Assembly: GCF_016925635.1 (NCBI RefSeq) | Contig: NZ_CP070490.1 | Span: forward strand, 1,116,001-1,180,000 | DNA from: Lysinibacillus fusiformis | GTDB lineage: Bacteria; Bacillota; Bacilli; Bacillales_A; Planococcaceae | Length of the DNA stretch: 64,000 nt | Direction: 5' to 3' | Shown here: positions 26,687-34,819 of the stretch, piece after piece | Layout: the number at the start of each line of letters is the position of its first letter | How positions within the stretch are numbered: the stretch's first letter is position 1 | Made by a program: the position numbers and the translations under genes | Notes under the pieces: model-generated | Databases searched by the model: none | Seen by the model: only the letters and a program-made list of their open reading frames with translations | Told to the model about the DNA's origin: nothing

Positions 26687-27703
26687 TTACACATATGCTC
26701 TCAATAGTAAGCCTACGAATAGCGTAATAATTAAAAATACTGTGATATGGGTCCATTTATACATTGCTAATAAACCTATAAATTCTCGCGTAAATGCATT
26801 GGGAACATAGTAAAAAGCTGTCTTTGAGCCAACGCCCTCGGCATCTAATGCTGCTTTCCTAGCATAAATACTTGCGCGAAACACATGAAAATTATTCGTA
26901 ACAAAAATGGAACGATACTTCTCTCCAGGAGAATGGTGGTCCATCATTTTCTTTGAAAAGATCATATTTTGTTCTGTATTGGCTGAACGATCTTCCATTA
27001 GAATCTTGTCAGTCGGAATATGATGAACTTCTATTAAGTATTGTTTCATTGCAAATGCTTCTGATACGTTTTCATCATTTCCTTGACCGCCAGAGACAAT
27101 GATAAAAGGCTTCTTCGCATACTTTATATATTGCTTTACTGCTTCATCTAAGCGACTTGCTAAAAGCGGAGGTACTCTATCGCCAATTAACCCTGAGCCT
27201 AATGCAATGATGTAATTTGGTTCATAACGTATAGGTGTAAAATGATACAATGTCGCATAGGCAAGGACACTAGTATATAAGAACATTGTATAGCCAAAAA
27301 TCAAAAACGCATAGAAGAAAAGAATATGCCAAAATACATTTTCAATTTGAATAAAAATGACAAATACATACCATATCATCATAATAACAAAACTTAGCCC
27401 CAATATGGCTAACATTAAATTACGAAATTTACGCCCTTCCTTTTCTAATAATACTTTACTATTGAAAAACATGGCTATCGATAAAATAAACATAATGCTT
27501 GGAAAGCTTCCTAATATAATAAATATCCCCATTTCAGAAATAATTCCCTGATTATTTGGCAGCAATAAAGGATAATGAATAATAAGCGCTCTGACAATAT
27601 ATATACCTATCAGACCAAGAGCTACCGCGTTGAGGAAGCGCCTTTTTTCTGTTAAGTACAAAATGATAAAAATGGTGATGAAGATTGATAAAGTTAGTAG
27701 CAT
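26687..27703 (-). CDS. YdcF-like (DUF218) membrane protein
   Basis: A 338-residue membrane protein: four to five N-terminal hydrophobic spans, a DUF218/YdcF domain (about 165-300) with IIALGSGLIGDRVPPLLASRLDEAV, IIVSGGQGNDENVSEA and FVTNNFHVFRA, then a final hydrophobic span. The family includes ElyC/SanA-type envelope proteins; the substrate is not known. GAAAGGAG precedes the ATG. Confidence 0.85.
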   Translation of the reverse strand: MLLTLSIFITIFIILYLTEKRRFLNAVALGLIGIYIVRALIIHYPLLLPNNQGIISEMGIFIILGSFPSIMFILSIAMFFNSKVLLEKEGRKFRNLMLAILGLSFVIMMIWYVFVIFIQIENVFWHILFFYAFLIFGYTMFLYTSVLAYATLYHFTPIRYEPNYIIALGSGLIGDRVPPLLASRLDEAVKQYIKYAKKPFIIVSGGQGNDENVSEAFAMKQYLIEVHHIPTDKILMEDRSANTEQNMIFSKKMMDHHSPGEKYRSIFVTNNFHVFRASIYARKAALDAEGVGSKTAFYYVPNAFTREFIGLLAMYKWTHITVFLIITLFVGLLLRAYV

Positions 27704-27887
27704 CGTTTCACTCCTTTCTATTGCATAATTTCCACAATCATTACATCTGCCACTATTTGTTCATATTTTTTGATATAGCTCAATTATTGAAAGCGTTTGT
27801 TTTATTTTTTAATATAGTTCATGTAATATTACTATATAAGAACTAGTTTATGATTAAATTCAAAATTATATTGGAGGAATGTATGTA

Positions 27888-28352
27888 ATGAAAAAAATTC
27901 TTGCCGCTCTTTTTGCAGCGACACTGATATTTTCAACTGTTGGTGCAACATTATTTATTACTGATACGCCAACGGCAGAAGCAAAATCGTATAAATCGGG
28001 TAAAAAAGGCTTCTCTAACAACAATAATAGCTCGAATATCCAAAAATCGAAGGATACTTCTAAAGATCAAAACAATGCAACAACAAATAAAAACAACTCA
28101 ACATCTACTAATAAAGCAGATACTACTAAAAAAGGTGGCTTTTTCTCAGGCGGTCTGATGAAAGGATTAATGCTTGGTGGACTTGCTGGTTTATTATTCG
28201 GTAGTCTATTTGGTGGTATGGGGATATTGGGGAATATTTTAGGTTTACTTATTAACGTGGCAGCAATTGCGGTTATTGTAATGCTTGTTGTAAAAATAAT
28301 GAATATGTTTAAAGATAAAAAGCGCAAAGAGGAAGCACAATGGCACAAATAA
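27888..28352 (+). CDS. Small exported/membrane protein with glycine-rich segment
   Basis: A 154-residue protein starting MKKILAALFAATLIFSTVG, with a signal peptide ending near AEAKS, an Asn/Ser/Lys-rich linker (about 30-80), then a Gly-rich hydrophobic stretch GGLMKGLMLGGLAGLLFGSLFGG and a second hydrophobic span before a basic tail. The architecture resembles the N-terminal part of Tim44-like bacterial proteins, but the Tim44 domain itself is missing. I use the ATG at 27888, 10 nt after GGAGG; an ATG at 27879 touches the binding site. It overlaps the next gene by 13 bp. Confidence 0.75.
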   Translation: MKKILAALFAATLIFSTVGATLFITDTPTAEAKSYKSGKKGFSNNNNSSNIQKSKDTSKDQNNATTNKNNSTSTNKADTTKKGGFFSGGLMKGLMLGGLAGLLFGSLFGGMGILGNILGLLINVAAIAVIVMLVVKIMNMFKDKKRKEEAQWHK

Positions 28353-28627
28353 TCAACGAACAAGATATTATTAATGCTATTTGTTTATCTCAGGCCTATT
28401 ATCAAAACATTCGCCCAGAGGATGTTCTGGTAGAATTGACTTACGAAGATGACGCAGGCTTTGGTGCAGAGGTTGAAGTTAATGGTCAAATAGAAGTGCT
28501 TAATACAGCAGCCATGATTGGTGCCTTACGTGTTTGGATCAAGGATGTTTTGCATGGTGATCCATTCTCGACAGGAATTGAGCTTGTTTTAGATGACGAA
28601 GAAGGCATTATTGCCAAACTATCATAA
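28340..28627 (+). CDS. YxcD-like (DUF2653) protein
   Basis: A 95-residue acidic cytosolic protein resembling the DUF2653 family (Bacillus YxcD). It overlaps the end of the preceding membrane-protein gene by 13 bp, with AGAGGAAG as binding site, so the two form an operon ended by the terminator at 28630. Function unknown. Confidence 0.7.
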   Translation: MAQIINEQDIINAICLSQAYYQNIRPEDVLVELTYEDDAGFGAEVEVNGQIEVLNTAAMIGALRVWIKDVLHGDPFSTGIELVLDDEEGIIAKLS

Positions 28628-28629
28628 AA

Positions 28630-28679
28630 AAATAGCAGTACAATGAATCGTCCAAAAGATTCATTGTACTGCTATTTTA
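28630..28679. terminator. Strong bidirectional terminator
   Basis: Nineteen-base stem starting AATAGCAGTACAATGAATC with its complement and A/T-runs on both sides, between convergent genes; it overlaps the end of the channel gene. Confidence 0.9.
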
Positions 28680-29045
28680 CTTTTTCAAACGTTTTTTAAC
28701 CTCTTCTTTTTCTTCCTCATTAAGAGAAAAATCTACGATAGAGCGGCCCAGCATTAATAACATGATAAACATGACTCCTGTACCAACAATTAAATAGATC
28801 ATTGTAAATACTTTAGAATAAGCTGTTGTTGGGTATAGCCCTGTTTCTACACCTGTTGGAATCAAGCTCACTACAGCAAAATACATGGCATCCAACCAGT
28901 GCCACCCTTCTGTCCCCTTGTAGAATAGAGTTCCTGATAGAATGATTAAAAATAGTGTAGTAAATAATGATATGAACTGTGGACGTTTAAAGGACCTCCA
29001 CAAACCTTTTACTAATCTTTTAGCAGATAATATAAATGACAGCAT
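28677..29045 (-). CDS. Two-TM ion channel-like protein
   Basis: A 122-residue protein with two membrane helices flanking a pore-like loop, in the pattern of the Ion_trans_2 potassium channel domain (WLDAMYFAVVSLIPTGVETGLYPTTAYSKVFTMIYLIVG). The usual filter TVGYG is replaced by PTGVETG, so selectivity is uncertain; some Bacillus relatives carry TVGET here. The C-terminal tail is short and charged (NEEEKEEVKKRLKK), without an RCK domain. AGGAGAA precedes the ATG. Confidence 0.75.
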   Translation of the reverse strand: MLSFILSAKRLVKGLWRSFKRPQFISLFTTLFLIILSGTLFYKGTEGWHWLDAMYFAVVSLIPTGVETGLYPTTAYSKVFTMIYLIVGTGVMFIMLLMLGRSIVDFSLNEEEKEEVKKRLKK

Positions 29046-29110
29046 CCCATTCTCCTTTATCGATGGACGTTCAACAGCATAGTTAGACTATACTTCGTTT
29101 TTTACGAAAA

Positions 29111-29146
29111 CGTCAAAAGGTAGAGGTGACACTCCCCCTACCTTTT
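29111..29146 (-). terminator. Terminator of GDSL-SLH gene
   Basis: Stem AAAAGGTAG/CTACCTTTT immediately downstream of the minus-strand gene ending at 29152. Confidence 0.7.
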
Positions 29147-29151
29147 AATTA

Positions 29152-30777
29152 TTATTGAATGAGGTGCTGACTAAGGTTTGTAAATATTTTAGCTGCTTGA
29201 CCTCTTGTTGTGACAGCCTCTGGTAAGAACTTCTCTCCATCCCCTGTCACGATTCCTAACTCATACAGCATTGTGATTGCACGTTTTGTTTCTGCATTAT
29301 ATGAAGCTACATCTGCAAATGGCACATCACCTTTTGCAATATACGGCTGATTAAATTGCTGCTCATAGGCGCGATGAATCATTAAAGCTAATTGAGCACG
29401 TGTCACAGGCTGTCCAGGTTTAAATTTTCCATCCGTTCCCTTGATAAGACCATGTACATATGCAGCCGCAATTTCTGACTGTGTTGCTGCATCATAATTT
29501 GTAATATCAGTAAATGGTGCTTTTTCTTCTGTAGTTAAGCCTAAACTTCTTACAAGAATAGCTGCAGCTTGGGCACGTGTAACACTACTCTCAGGTCTAA
29601 ATGTCCCATCTGTATAGCCATTCATTATACCCGTATCTGCTGCTTTTTGAATATAGTCTTTTGCCCAATGATTCTGTGTATCTGTAAAACTCACTGTTCC
29701 TTTCGTAGTGAAAGTAACTGTAGGATTTTGAACACTTTCATTACCAGCAGCATCGATTGCTTTGATGGATACATTGTAGGCTGTATTTTCTGTTAAATCT
29801 TCGAGCGTAATTGTAGTAGTATCAGCACTTAATGTTGAAGTTAATTTTCCACTCACATAGACATTGTAATTTGCCACGCCTACATTATCTGTCGCTTCTT
29901 GCCAACTAACCTCTACAGTGGTACGATCTTTTATTTCTACTCCAATAGCCTGCGTTACATCCCATAAAGAGCTTGTTTTAATGATTGGTAAAAATGCTTC
30001 ATTTGCTACCGCTAAATAACCAGCTTCACTTAAATGAATATTTTCAGGGTTTGGTAGATAGTTAGCAACATCCTTTGCAACAACATCATATGTAGGAACA
30101 AAAATAGCGCCCGCTTTTTCAGTCGTTGTTTTGATTGTTGAATTCAATGTAGCTAATAACAGTTTAAATTGATTTTGTAAGCTCTCACTATAGTATGGGA
30201 AGGAATTATAATAGCCCATCACATATACTTCAGCTTGTGGATTAATCTTTTTGATTTCAGATAGAATAGTAGCAATGTTTGATACAGCTTCTTTAGAAGC
30301 TTTTATGATAGCCACAGTGTCAATGCCCGTTGCTTGAGATTCTTTTAATATTGGCAGTAAATCATTTGCCCCAGCTGTTAATGTGATGATTTCAGCTTCT
30401 TTAATAGAAGCTCGTAACTTTGCTTGTTCCTTTGTATAACCAAAACCAGTCACTGTTTTTGCTACATCATTTTGTAGATCTGCTAAAACATTTTTAGTTG
30501 TGTAGCCTGACATAGCAAAGCCCTTATTAAAAGAAGTAAGGAAACCATCTTGCTGTAAAGCCTGTGCAATAAAATCGGTATAACCTAATCCAATTACACC
30601 TACTTCATTCATCCCATGCGCTAATGAATCACCAAGTGCAACATAATCGGTCTGTACAACCCAACTTGGTGCTATGTGGTCACCTTGTATTTCTTCTGCA
30701 TTAGCTGCTACAGGTATAGCTAATTGCAAAGCCAATATACTTGAGGCTAAAAAACGAAATTTCTTTGATAATCGCAT
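29152..30777 (-). CDS. SLH-anchored SGNH/GDSL hydrolase with Fn3 domain
   Basis: A 541-residue secreted surface enzyme. Signal peptide 1-27 (ends ANA-EE); SGNH esterase/lipase domain about 40-270 with block I ALGDSLAHG (Ser51), block III TAGANDLLP and block V ENIHLSEAGY, where the usual DxxH is ExxH; a fibronectin type III domain about 275-360; then three SLH repeats (about 365-541: FTDTQNHWAKDYIQKAADTG, FTDITNYDAATQSEIAAAYVHG, FADVASYNAETKRAITMLYELG) that bind wall polysaccharide. Probably a wall-bound esterase; substrate unknown. Confidence 0.88.
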   Translation of the reverse strand: MRLSKKFRFLASSILALQLAIPVAANAEEIQGDHIAPSWVVQTDYVALGDSLAHGMNEVGVIGLGYTDFIAQALQQDGFLTSFNKGFAMSGYTTKNVLADLQNDVAKTVTGFGYTKEQAKLRASIKEAEIITLTAGANDLLPILKESQATGIDTVAIIKASKEAVSNIATILSEIKKINPQAEVYVMGYYNSFPYYSESLQNQFKLLLATLNSTIKTTTEKAGAIFVPTYDVVAKDVANYLPNPENIHLSEAGYLAVANEAFLPIIKTSSLWDVTQAIGVEIKDRTTVEVSWQEATDNVGVANYNVYVSGKLTSTLSADTTTITLEDLTENTAYNVSIKAIDAAGNESVQNPTVTFTTKGTVSFTDTQNHWAKDYIQKAADTGIMNGYTDGTFRPESSVTRAQAAAILVRSLGLTTEEKAPFTDITNYDAATQSEIAAAYVHGLIKGTDGKFKPGQPVTRAQLALMIHRAYEQQFNQPYIAKGDVPFADVASYNAETKRAITMLYELGIVTGDGEKFLPEAVTTRGQAAKIFTNLSQHLIQ

Positions 30778-30886
30778 TTACTCTCTCCTCCACTTATAAA
30801 ATAGTCATTGTTTTCACTATTTTACTAGAGGAGCGTTAAAAATAGGTTAAATTACAACAATCTTTTTGAAACTTTTCATTTTTTAT

Positions 30887-32053
30887 CTAGTCAACCTGTA
30901 TCTTTCCATAAATTCCACCACCACCAACCTCGATGGCTAATTGACCCGTTCTCGCTAAATCGATTAATTGGGCTATTTTACGTGGCACAATTTCTTCAAG
31001 TTGGTCGACTGTTACACGATGCAAAATATTCATTTCTGTACCAAATGCTTCGATTAAACGTTCCATCATTTTTGGTCCAACACCTGGAATGAAATCAAGT
31101 GGTACCTGATGAATGTAAGGTGGTCTATTTCGCTCATTGGGGATATCTTCAGATAACTCCTGTATACGTGTAGCTACTCCCTTGATGATTTGAGTACTTC
31201 CACAGACTGTACAAACCGTAGCTTCTTTACTTAGCTGTTCACTACATTTTGCACAAACTGTTTGATGATATTTGCCAAGCAAAGGATTTAGGCCATAATT
31301 GGCTATTACCGCTCGCCCTTGTTGCTCATGTAGGGCCATTTTTAATTCCACAAAATTCGCTTCTGCTAATCGTAACTTCTGATACTCTCTTGCCAGTTTT
31401 CCAAGCGAATGAGCATCAGAATTGCTAACGAATGTATATGCTTGTAACTCTTTGATATGACTTACCATATTTGTATCAGAGCTTAAACCTAGTTCAATGC
31501 CATCGATCAGGTGTGGATCGAAGACTTCAGTTAAACTACGACGGACCCCTTTGCCAAACAAGCTTTTAAATGGTGTAAATACATGTGCAGGGATAAAAAT
31601 CCCTTCCAATTCATGCACCTTTTGCTGCAAGGTCTGGCCGTCACAATAAATACGCTGTGAACTTAAATGGATGTTTTTCATATGTTGTGACATCCAGTCT
31701 GAGAACTGCTTCATAAGCTTTAGTGTAGGAAAGTAAGCAAGCACATGAATAGGACCATGACAATGTTGATCATAAATTTCAATTTCCGATCCTGGAATCA
31801 AAGTTGTTTCTTGAAAACGTAGACCACCTTCTTTTAGTTCTTGCAGTTCACCATGTGCAATCATCTCCATCATTTCTTCGATTACGTCTGGGGAGTGACA
31901 ATCAATGATTCCAATAATATCTAATCCTTTTCTCGCACTAGCCGTCTCTAAAATTCGTGCTAATGTTAACGTTTTACTGCCAGTAATTTTCACTGCTCGT
32001 CCACTAGAAGTACGTCCAATATGAATATGTAAATCCGCATAGAATTCTTTCAA
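30887..32053 (-). CDS. EndoQ/YqxK-like PHP-domain nuclease
   Basis: A 388-residue protein. The PHP metal site begins with DLHIHIG, followed by IIDCHS, PGSEIEIYDQ and SNSDAHS; a zinc-finger-like CAKCSEQLSKEATVCTVCG lies near residues 280-300, and a helix-hairpin-helix region IPGVGPKMMERLIEAFG near the C-terminus. This order matches the TIGR00375/endonuclease Q family, some members of which nick DNA 5' of deaminated bases. I use the TTG at 32053, 8 nt after AAAGGAG; the longer frame to 32113 lacks a site. Confidence 0.82.
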   Translation of the reverse strand: MKEFYADLHIHIGRTSSGRAVKITGSKTLTLARILETASARKGLDIIGIIDCHSPDVIEEMMEMIAHGELQELKEGGLRFQETTLIPGSEIEIYDQHCHGPIHVLAYFPTLKLMKQFSDWMSQHMKNIHLSSQRIYCDGQTLQQKVHELEGIFIPAHVFTPFKSLFGKGVRRSLTEVFDPHLIDGIELGLSSDTNMVSHIKELQAYTFVSNSDAHSLGKLAREYQKLRLAEANFVELKMALHEQQGRAVIANYGLNPLLGKYHQTVCAKCSEQLSKEATVCTVCGSTQIIKGVATRIQELSEDIPNERNRPPYIHQVPLDFIPGVGPKMMERLIEAFGTEMNILHRVTVDQLEEIVPRKIAQLIDLARTGQLAIEVGGGGIYGKIQVD

Positions 32054-32087
32054 TTCAATCACTCCTTTTAGTACGTCTATAAAATGA

Positions 32088-32118
32088 AAATACCTTACAT
32101 TACTGCAAGGCATTTCTC
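32088..32118 (-). terminator. Terminator of small gene at 32125
   Basis: Stem AAATGCCTT/AAGGTATTT with one wobble pair and a short T-run on the minus strand. Confidence 0.5.
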
Positions 32119-32124
32119 ACTTTA

Positions 32125-32295
32125 TTATGATGGATGATTTTGAGTAGTGCTATTATTTGCCTCAAAAGCGCCAGAACCATGTGATGGTGTGGAGGAAGCA
32201 TCATAGGCAACTAATGTCACACCAATCTTTTTTTCAAGCTCATTAATTTTTTCGAGTTGCTGCGGGTCTAATTGTGCAAACTTAATTTCTTTCAT
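32125..32295 (-). CDS. Small hypothetical protein
   Basis: A 56-residue protein, MKEIKFAQLDPQQLEKINEL..., not recognised. It starts at ATG 32295 with AAAGGA 9 nt upstream; a TTG six codons earlier is less likely. The N-terminal half looks like an amphipathic helix, and the C-terminal half is Ser/Thr/Asn-rich. It lies just upstream of the EndoQ-like gene on the same strand but a hairpin separates them. Confidence 0.6.
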   Translation of the reverse strand: MKEIKFAQLDPQQLEKINELEKKIGVTLVAYDASSTPSHGSGAFEANNSTTQNHPS

Positions 32296-32409
32296 GATCA
32301 TCAATCCTTTCAATCATAAAATTCCCCGAAATATAGAAAATATACTCCTGCTCCACATAATTGTGTCTGATGGTCTAATGGCGTTTCAAACGAACATTGA
32401 ACAAAAAAA

Positions 32410-32426
32410 TGACTGATTATCAGTCA
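32410..32426. promoter_or_regulatory. TetR operator 1
   Basis: Perfect inverted repeat TGACTGATTATCAGTCA, 7 bp before a promoter TTGACA (32434) - 17 bp - TAACAT (32457) for the TetR gene. The same palindrome recurs before the efflux genes at 33101. Confidence 0.85.
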
Positions 32427-32433
32427 TTTTTTG

Positions 32434-32462
32434 TTGACATTGGTTTTCTTATTCTGTAACAT
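32434..32462 (+). promoter_or_regulatory. Promoter of tetR-like gene
   Basis: TTGACA, 17-bp spacer, TAACAT; ends 32 bp before the start codon, next to operator 1. Confidence 0.7.
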
Positions 32463-32494
32463 ACTAAATAAGTAAGGCAAAAGTGAGGGATTGC

Positions 32495-33073
32495 ATGTCA
32501 AAGGAAGAAAAAATTATTCAAGCTGCCATTGAGGTTTTTCGTGAAAAAGGAATAGAAAAAACAAAGGTTTCAGATATCGTTAAAGCTGCTGGGATCGCTC
32601 AAGGAACATTTTATCTTTATTTCCCATCACGCCTTTCTGTTATGCCTGCTATTGCAAAAAATATGGTAGAAAGAATTATAGCTACCTTAGACGAAGGTAT
32701 TTCAAGTCATAAGCCTTTTGAACAGCAACTTGAAGAGGTTGTGGAAATGGTTTTCTTAATAACGAAAGAATATGGCGATATCGTTGCACTTATTTATGCG
32801 GGTATTGCACAAACAGAGCATTTAAAAGAATGGGAAAGTATCTATGCTCCCTATTATGACTGGATGAGTCATTTCTTATTATCTGGCCAGCAACAAGGAA
32901 TGATACGTGATTCTATTGATCCAACTCGTTCAGCTAAACTGATGATTGGTCTAATTGAATCTGCTGCCGAACAAATTTATTTATTTGATGATAGCAAGGA
33001 TGAAACAATGAAATTGCTCAAGCTTGAGCTTATCGATTTCCTATATCATGCACTTGGCCTACGTCACCCATAA
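32495..33073 (+). CDS. TetR/AcrR family repressor of the SMR genes
   Basis: A 192-residue regulator. The N-terminal helix-turn-helix (about 5-50) reads IIQAAIEVFREKGIEKTKVSDIVKAAGIAQGTFYLYFPSR, typical of TetR; the rest is an all-helical ligand and dimer domain. The ATG at 32495 follows GAGGG at 5 nt. Identical palindromes flank it before its own promoter and before the downstream SMR pair, so it most likely represses itself and the pump, with the inducer being a toxic cation. Confidence 0.88.
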   Translation: MSKEEKIIQAAIEVFREKGIEKTKVSDIVKAAGIAQGTFYLYFPSRLSVMPAIAKNMVERIIATLDEGISSHKPFEQQLEEVVEMVFLITKEYGDIVALIYAGIAQTEHLKEWESIYAPYYDWMSHFLLSGQQQGMIRDSIDPTRSAKLMIGLIESAAEQIYLFDDSKDETMKLLKLELIDFLYHALGLRHP

Positions 33074-33100
33074 AAGTGACGTTCTCTTTTATTTTAAAAA

Positions 33101-33117
33101 TGACTGAACGTCAGTCA
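33101..33117. promoter_or_regulatory. TetR operator 2
   Basis: Perfect inverted repeat TGACTGAACGTCAGTCA, same half-sites as operator 1, located 29 bp before the first SMR gene. Confidence 0.85.
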
Positions 33118-33145
33118 TTTAATCTTATCCCATGAAAGGATTTTA

Positions 33146-33502
33146 ATGATGAAAAAAGAATGGATGTACGTTGTATTAACAAGTTTATTTGAATTGCTTT
33201 GGGTATTTGGCTTTAATGTTGCAAGCTCATGGTGGCACTGGATAATTATTGTGACAATCATTGCTATAGATTTTCACTTCTTATCGAAGGCTTGTGAGAG
33301 CTTACCTACTGGAACAGTCTATGCTATTTTCGCCGGAGCAGGTGCAATCGGTACTACATTAATGGATATTTTCATTTTCGAAGGAGAGTTTAATGCCATT
33401 AAAGGACTGTTTATGTTTATTTTAATATTAGGTGTGATCGGTCTAAAATTAGCGGATAATTCTTCTAAAGTGCAGGTGCAAACGAAAGGAGAGAATGTAT
33501 AA
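33146..33502 (+). CDS. SMR family efflux subunit (first of pair)
   Basis: A 118-residue four-TM small multidrug resistance protein; the membrane glutamate used for proton/drug exchange is in LFELLWVFGF. The family motif PTGTVYAIFAGAGAIGT is visible. The C-terminal tail is charged. It overlaps the start of the second subunit by 1 bp, and paired SMRs (YkkCD, EbrAB type) assemble as heterodimers. Two ATGs lie side by side (33146 and 33149); AAAGGA suits both. Confidence 0.9.
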   Translation: MMKKEWMYVVLTSLFELLWVFGFNVASSWWHWIIIVTIIAIDFHFLSKACESLPTGTVYAIFAGAGAIGTTLMDIFIFEGEFNAIKGLFMFILILGVIGLKLADNSSKVQVQTKGENV

Positions 33503-33816
33503 TGGGTTGGGTACTTATTATCTTAGCTGCATTGTCTGAAATTATAGGTGTGATTGGCTTACGCTTCTATAGTCAGCAGAAAACATTACAAAACTTAATT
33601 TTATATATTGGTGGTTTTGGTGTGTCCTTTGCCCTTTTATATGCATCCTTCAACTATTTGCAGTTAAGTATTGCCTATGTTGTTTGGGTAGGAATTGGTA
33701 CTGTTGGAGCTGTACTCGTAAATATCATTTTCTTTGGTGAATCTAAAAATCTATCACGTATTATCAGTATCATAGCAATTACCATAGGTGTAGCAGGCTT
33801 AAAAGCAGTATCTTAA
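33502..33816 (+). CDS. SMR family efflux subunit (second of pair)
   Basis: A 104-residue four-TM SMR protein with the active glutamate in LSEIIGVIGL and the motif SIAYVVWVGIGTVGAVLV. Its gene starts on the stop codon of the first subunit, with GGAGAG upstream, indicating coupled translation and a heteromeric pump. Regulated with its partner by the TetR protein upstream. Confidence 0.9.
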   Translation: MGWVLIILAALSEIIGVIGLRFYSQQKTLQNLILYIGGFGVSFALLYASFNYLQLSIAYVVWVGIGTVGAVLVNIIFFGESKNLSRIISIIAITIGVAGLKAVS

Positions 33817-33825
33817 TGGCTCTAC

Positions 33826-33872
33826 AATACAGGACGCCACTCTTAAATCGGAGGCTTCCTGTATTCATTTTA
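33826..33872 (+). terminator. Terminator of SMR operon
   Basis: Stem AATACAGG/CCTGTATT with a GCC/GGC continuation and following TTTTATTT. Confidence 0.65.
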
Positions 33873-33906
33873 TTTAATATGGTATGGCGAAGAAGTATTG
33901 ACGTAA

Positions 33907-34764
33907 TTAAGATAAAAATTCGTAGATTCCATCCGCAATAAACTCTGCTGGACCACGCATCCAGATATGGTCATTTTCGGCCCATCGTATGACTAAGTCA
34001 CCGCCACTAAGTTGGACTACTATCTCTTCTTCCTTCTGACAAAAACCATTTAATATAGCAGCCACTACCGCTGCACAAGCACCTGTCCCACATGCCTCTG
34101 TTATACCTGAACCTCGCTCCCAAACTCGGCATTTTAATGCTTTCGCATGAACGACCTCTACGAATTCAACATTGCTATGATGAGGAAATCTCACATCATT
34201 TGCTATAATCCCCCCTAATGTTTTTAGTGGTGCCTGTTCTATAGCATTCACAAAAATGACGGCATTTGGATTCCCCAAAAACAACGCTGTTACCAAAAGA
34301 GAATGTTGGGGTAACAAAAATACCTCATTAATGACATGTTCATTTGGGTTTCCTAGCATCGGAATGTCTTTGCGCAATAAGAGAGGTTTGCCCATATCGA
34401 CAATCACTTCTATCACACTATTGTTTTGAACCACTACCTGTGCCAGCATAATTCCGGATTTCGTTTCAATCGTAATTAGCTCTTTTCGCATAATATGACG
34501 GTCAAAGATATACTTAGCAACACAGCGAAGACCATTACCGCAATTTGTCCCCTCAGAGCCATCTTTATTAAAAATACGCATACAACAGTCAGCAATTTTG
34601 GATGGTTGGATAATAATTAATCCATCTGAGCCAATACCTGTATGAACATTGGCCATTTTCTGAGCCAATTCAAAAAAGATATCTTCCTTGTAATCATATT
34701 GAAAAAGATCAAGATAGATATAGCTGTTGCCAATACCATGCATTTTCGTAAAGGCTATTTGCAT
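33907..34764 (-). CDS. dapF: Diaminopimelate epimerase
   Basis: Interconverts LL- and meso-diaminopimelate for lysine and peptidoglycan synthesis. The 285-residue protein has both catalytic cysteines in NCGNGLRC and EACGTGACA, plus the N-terminal MHGIGNSYIYLD and GSDGL motifs of the family. GGGAGTG precedes the ATG. It lies 55 bp downstream of the btuD-like gene with no terminator seen between, so it might be co-transcribed with the B12-controlled operon, which would be unusual. Confidence 0.93.
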   Translation of the reverse strand: MQIAFTKMHGIGNSYIYLDLFQYDYKEDIFFELAQKMANVHTGIGSDGLIIIQPSKIADCCMRIFNKDGSEGTNCGNGLRCVAKYIFDRHIMRKELITIETKSGIMLAQVVVQNNSVIEVIVDMGKPLLLRKDIPMLGNPNEHVINEVFLLPQHSLLVTALFLGNPNAVIFVNAIEQAPLKTLGGIIANDVRFPHHSNVEFVEVVHAKALKCRVWERGSGITEACGTGACAAVVAAILNGFCQKEEEIVVQLSGGDLVIRWAENDHIWMRGPAEFIADGIYEFLS

Positions 34765-34819
34765 ACAGTCACTCCCTATAAAGGATGTTATGTGTATTTA
34801 AATAGAAGATCTTGCTTTC

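Noticed and set aside
28067..28363. 98-residue antisense frame opposite the glycine-rich membrane protein gene
   Set aside because: It overlaps two sense genes with good binding sites, and its own start lacks one.
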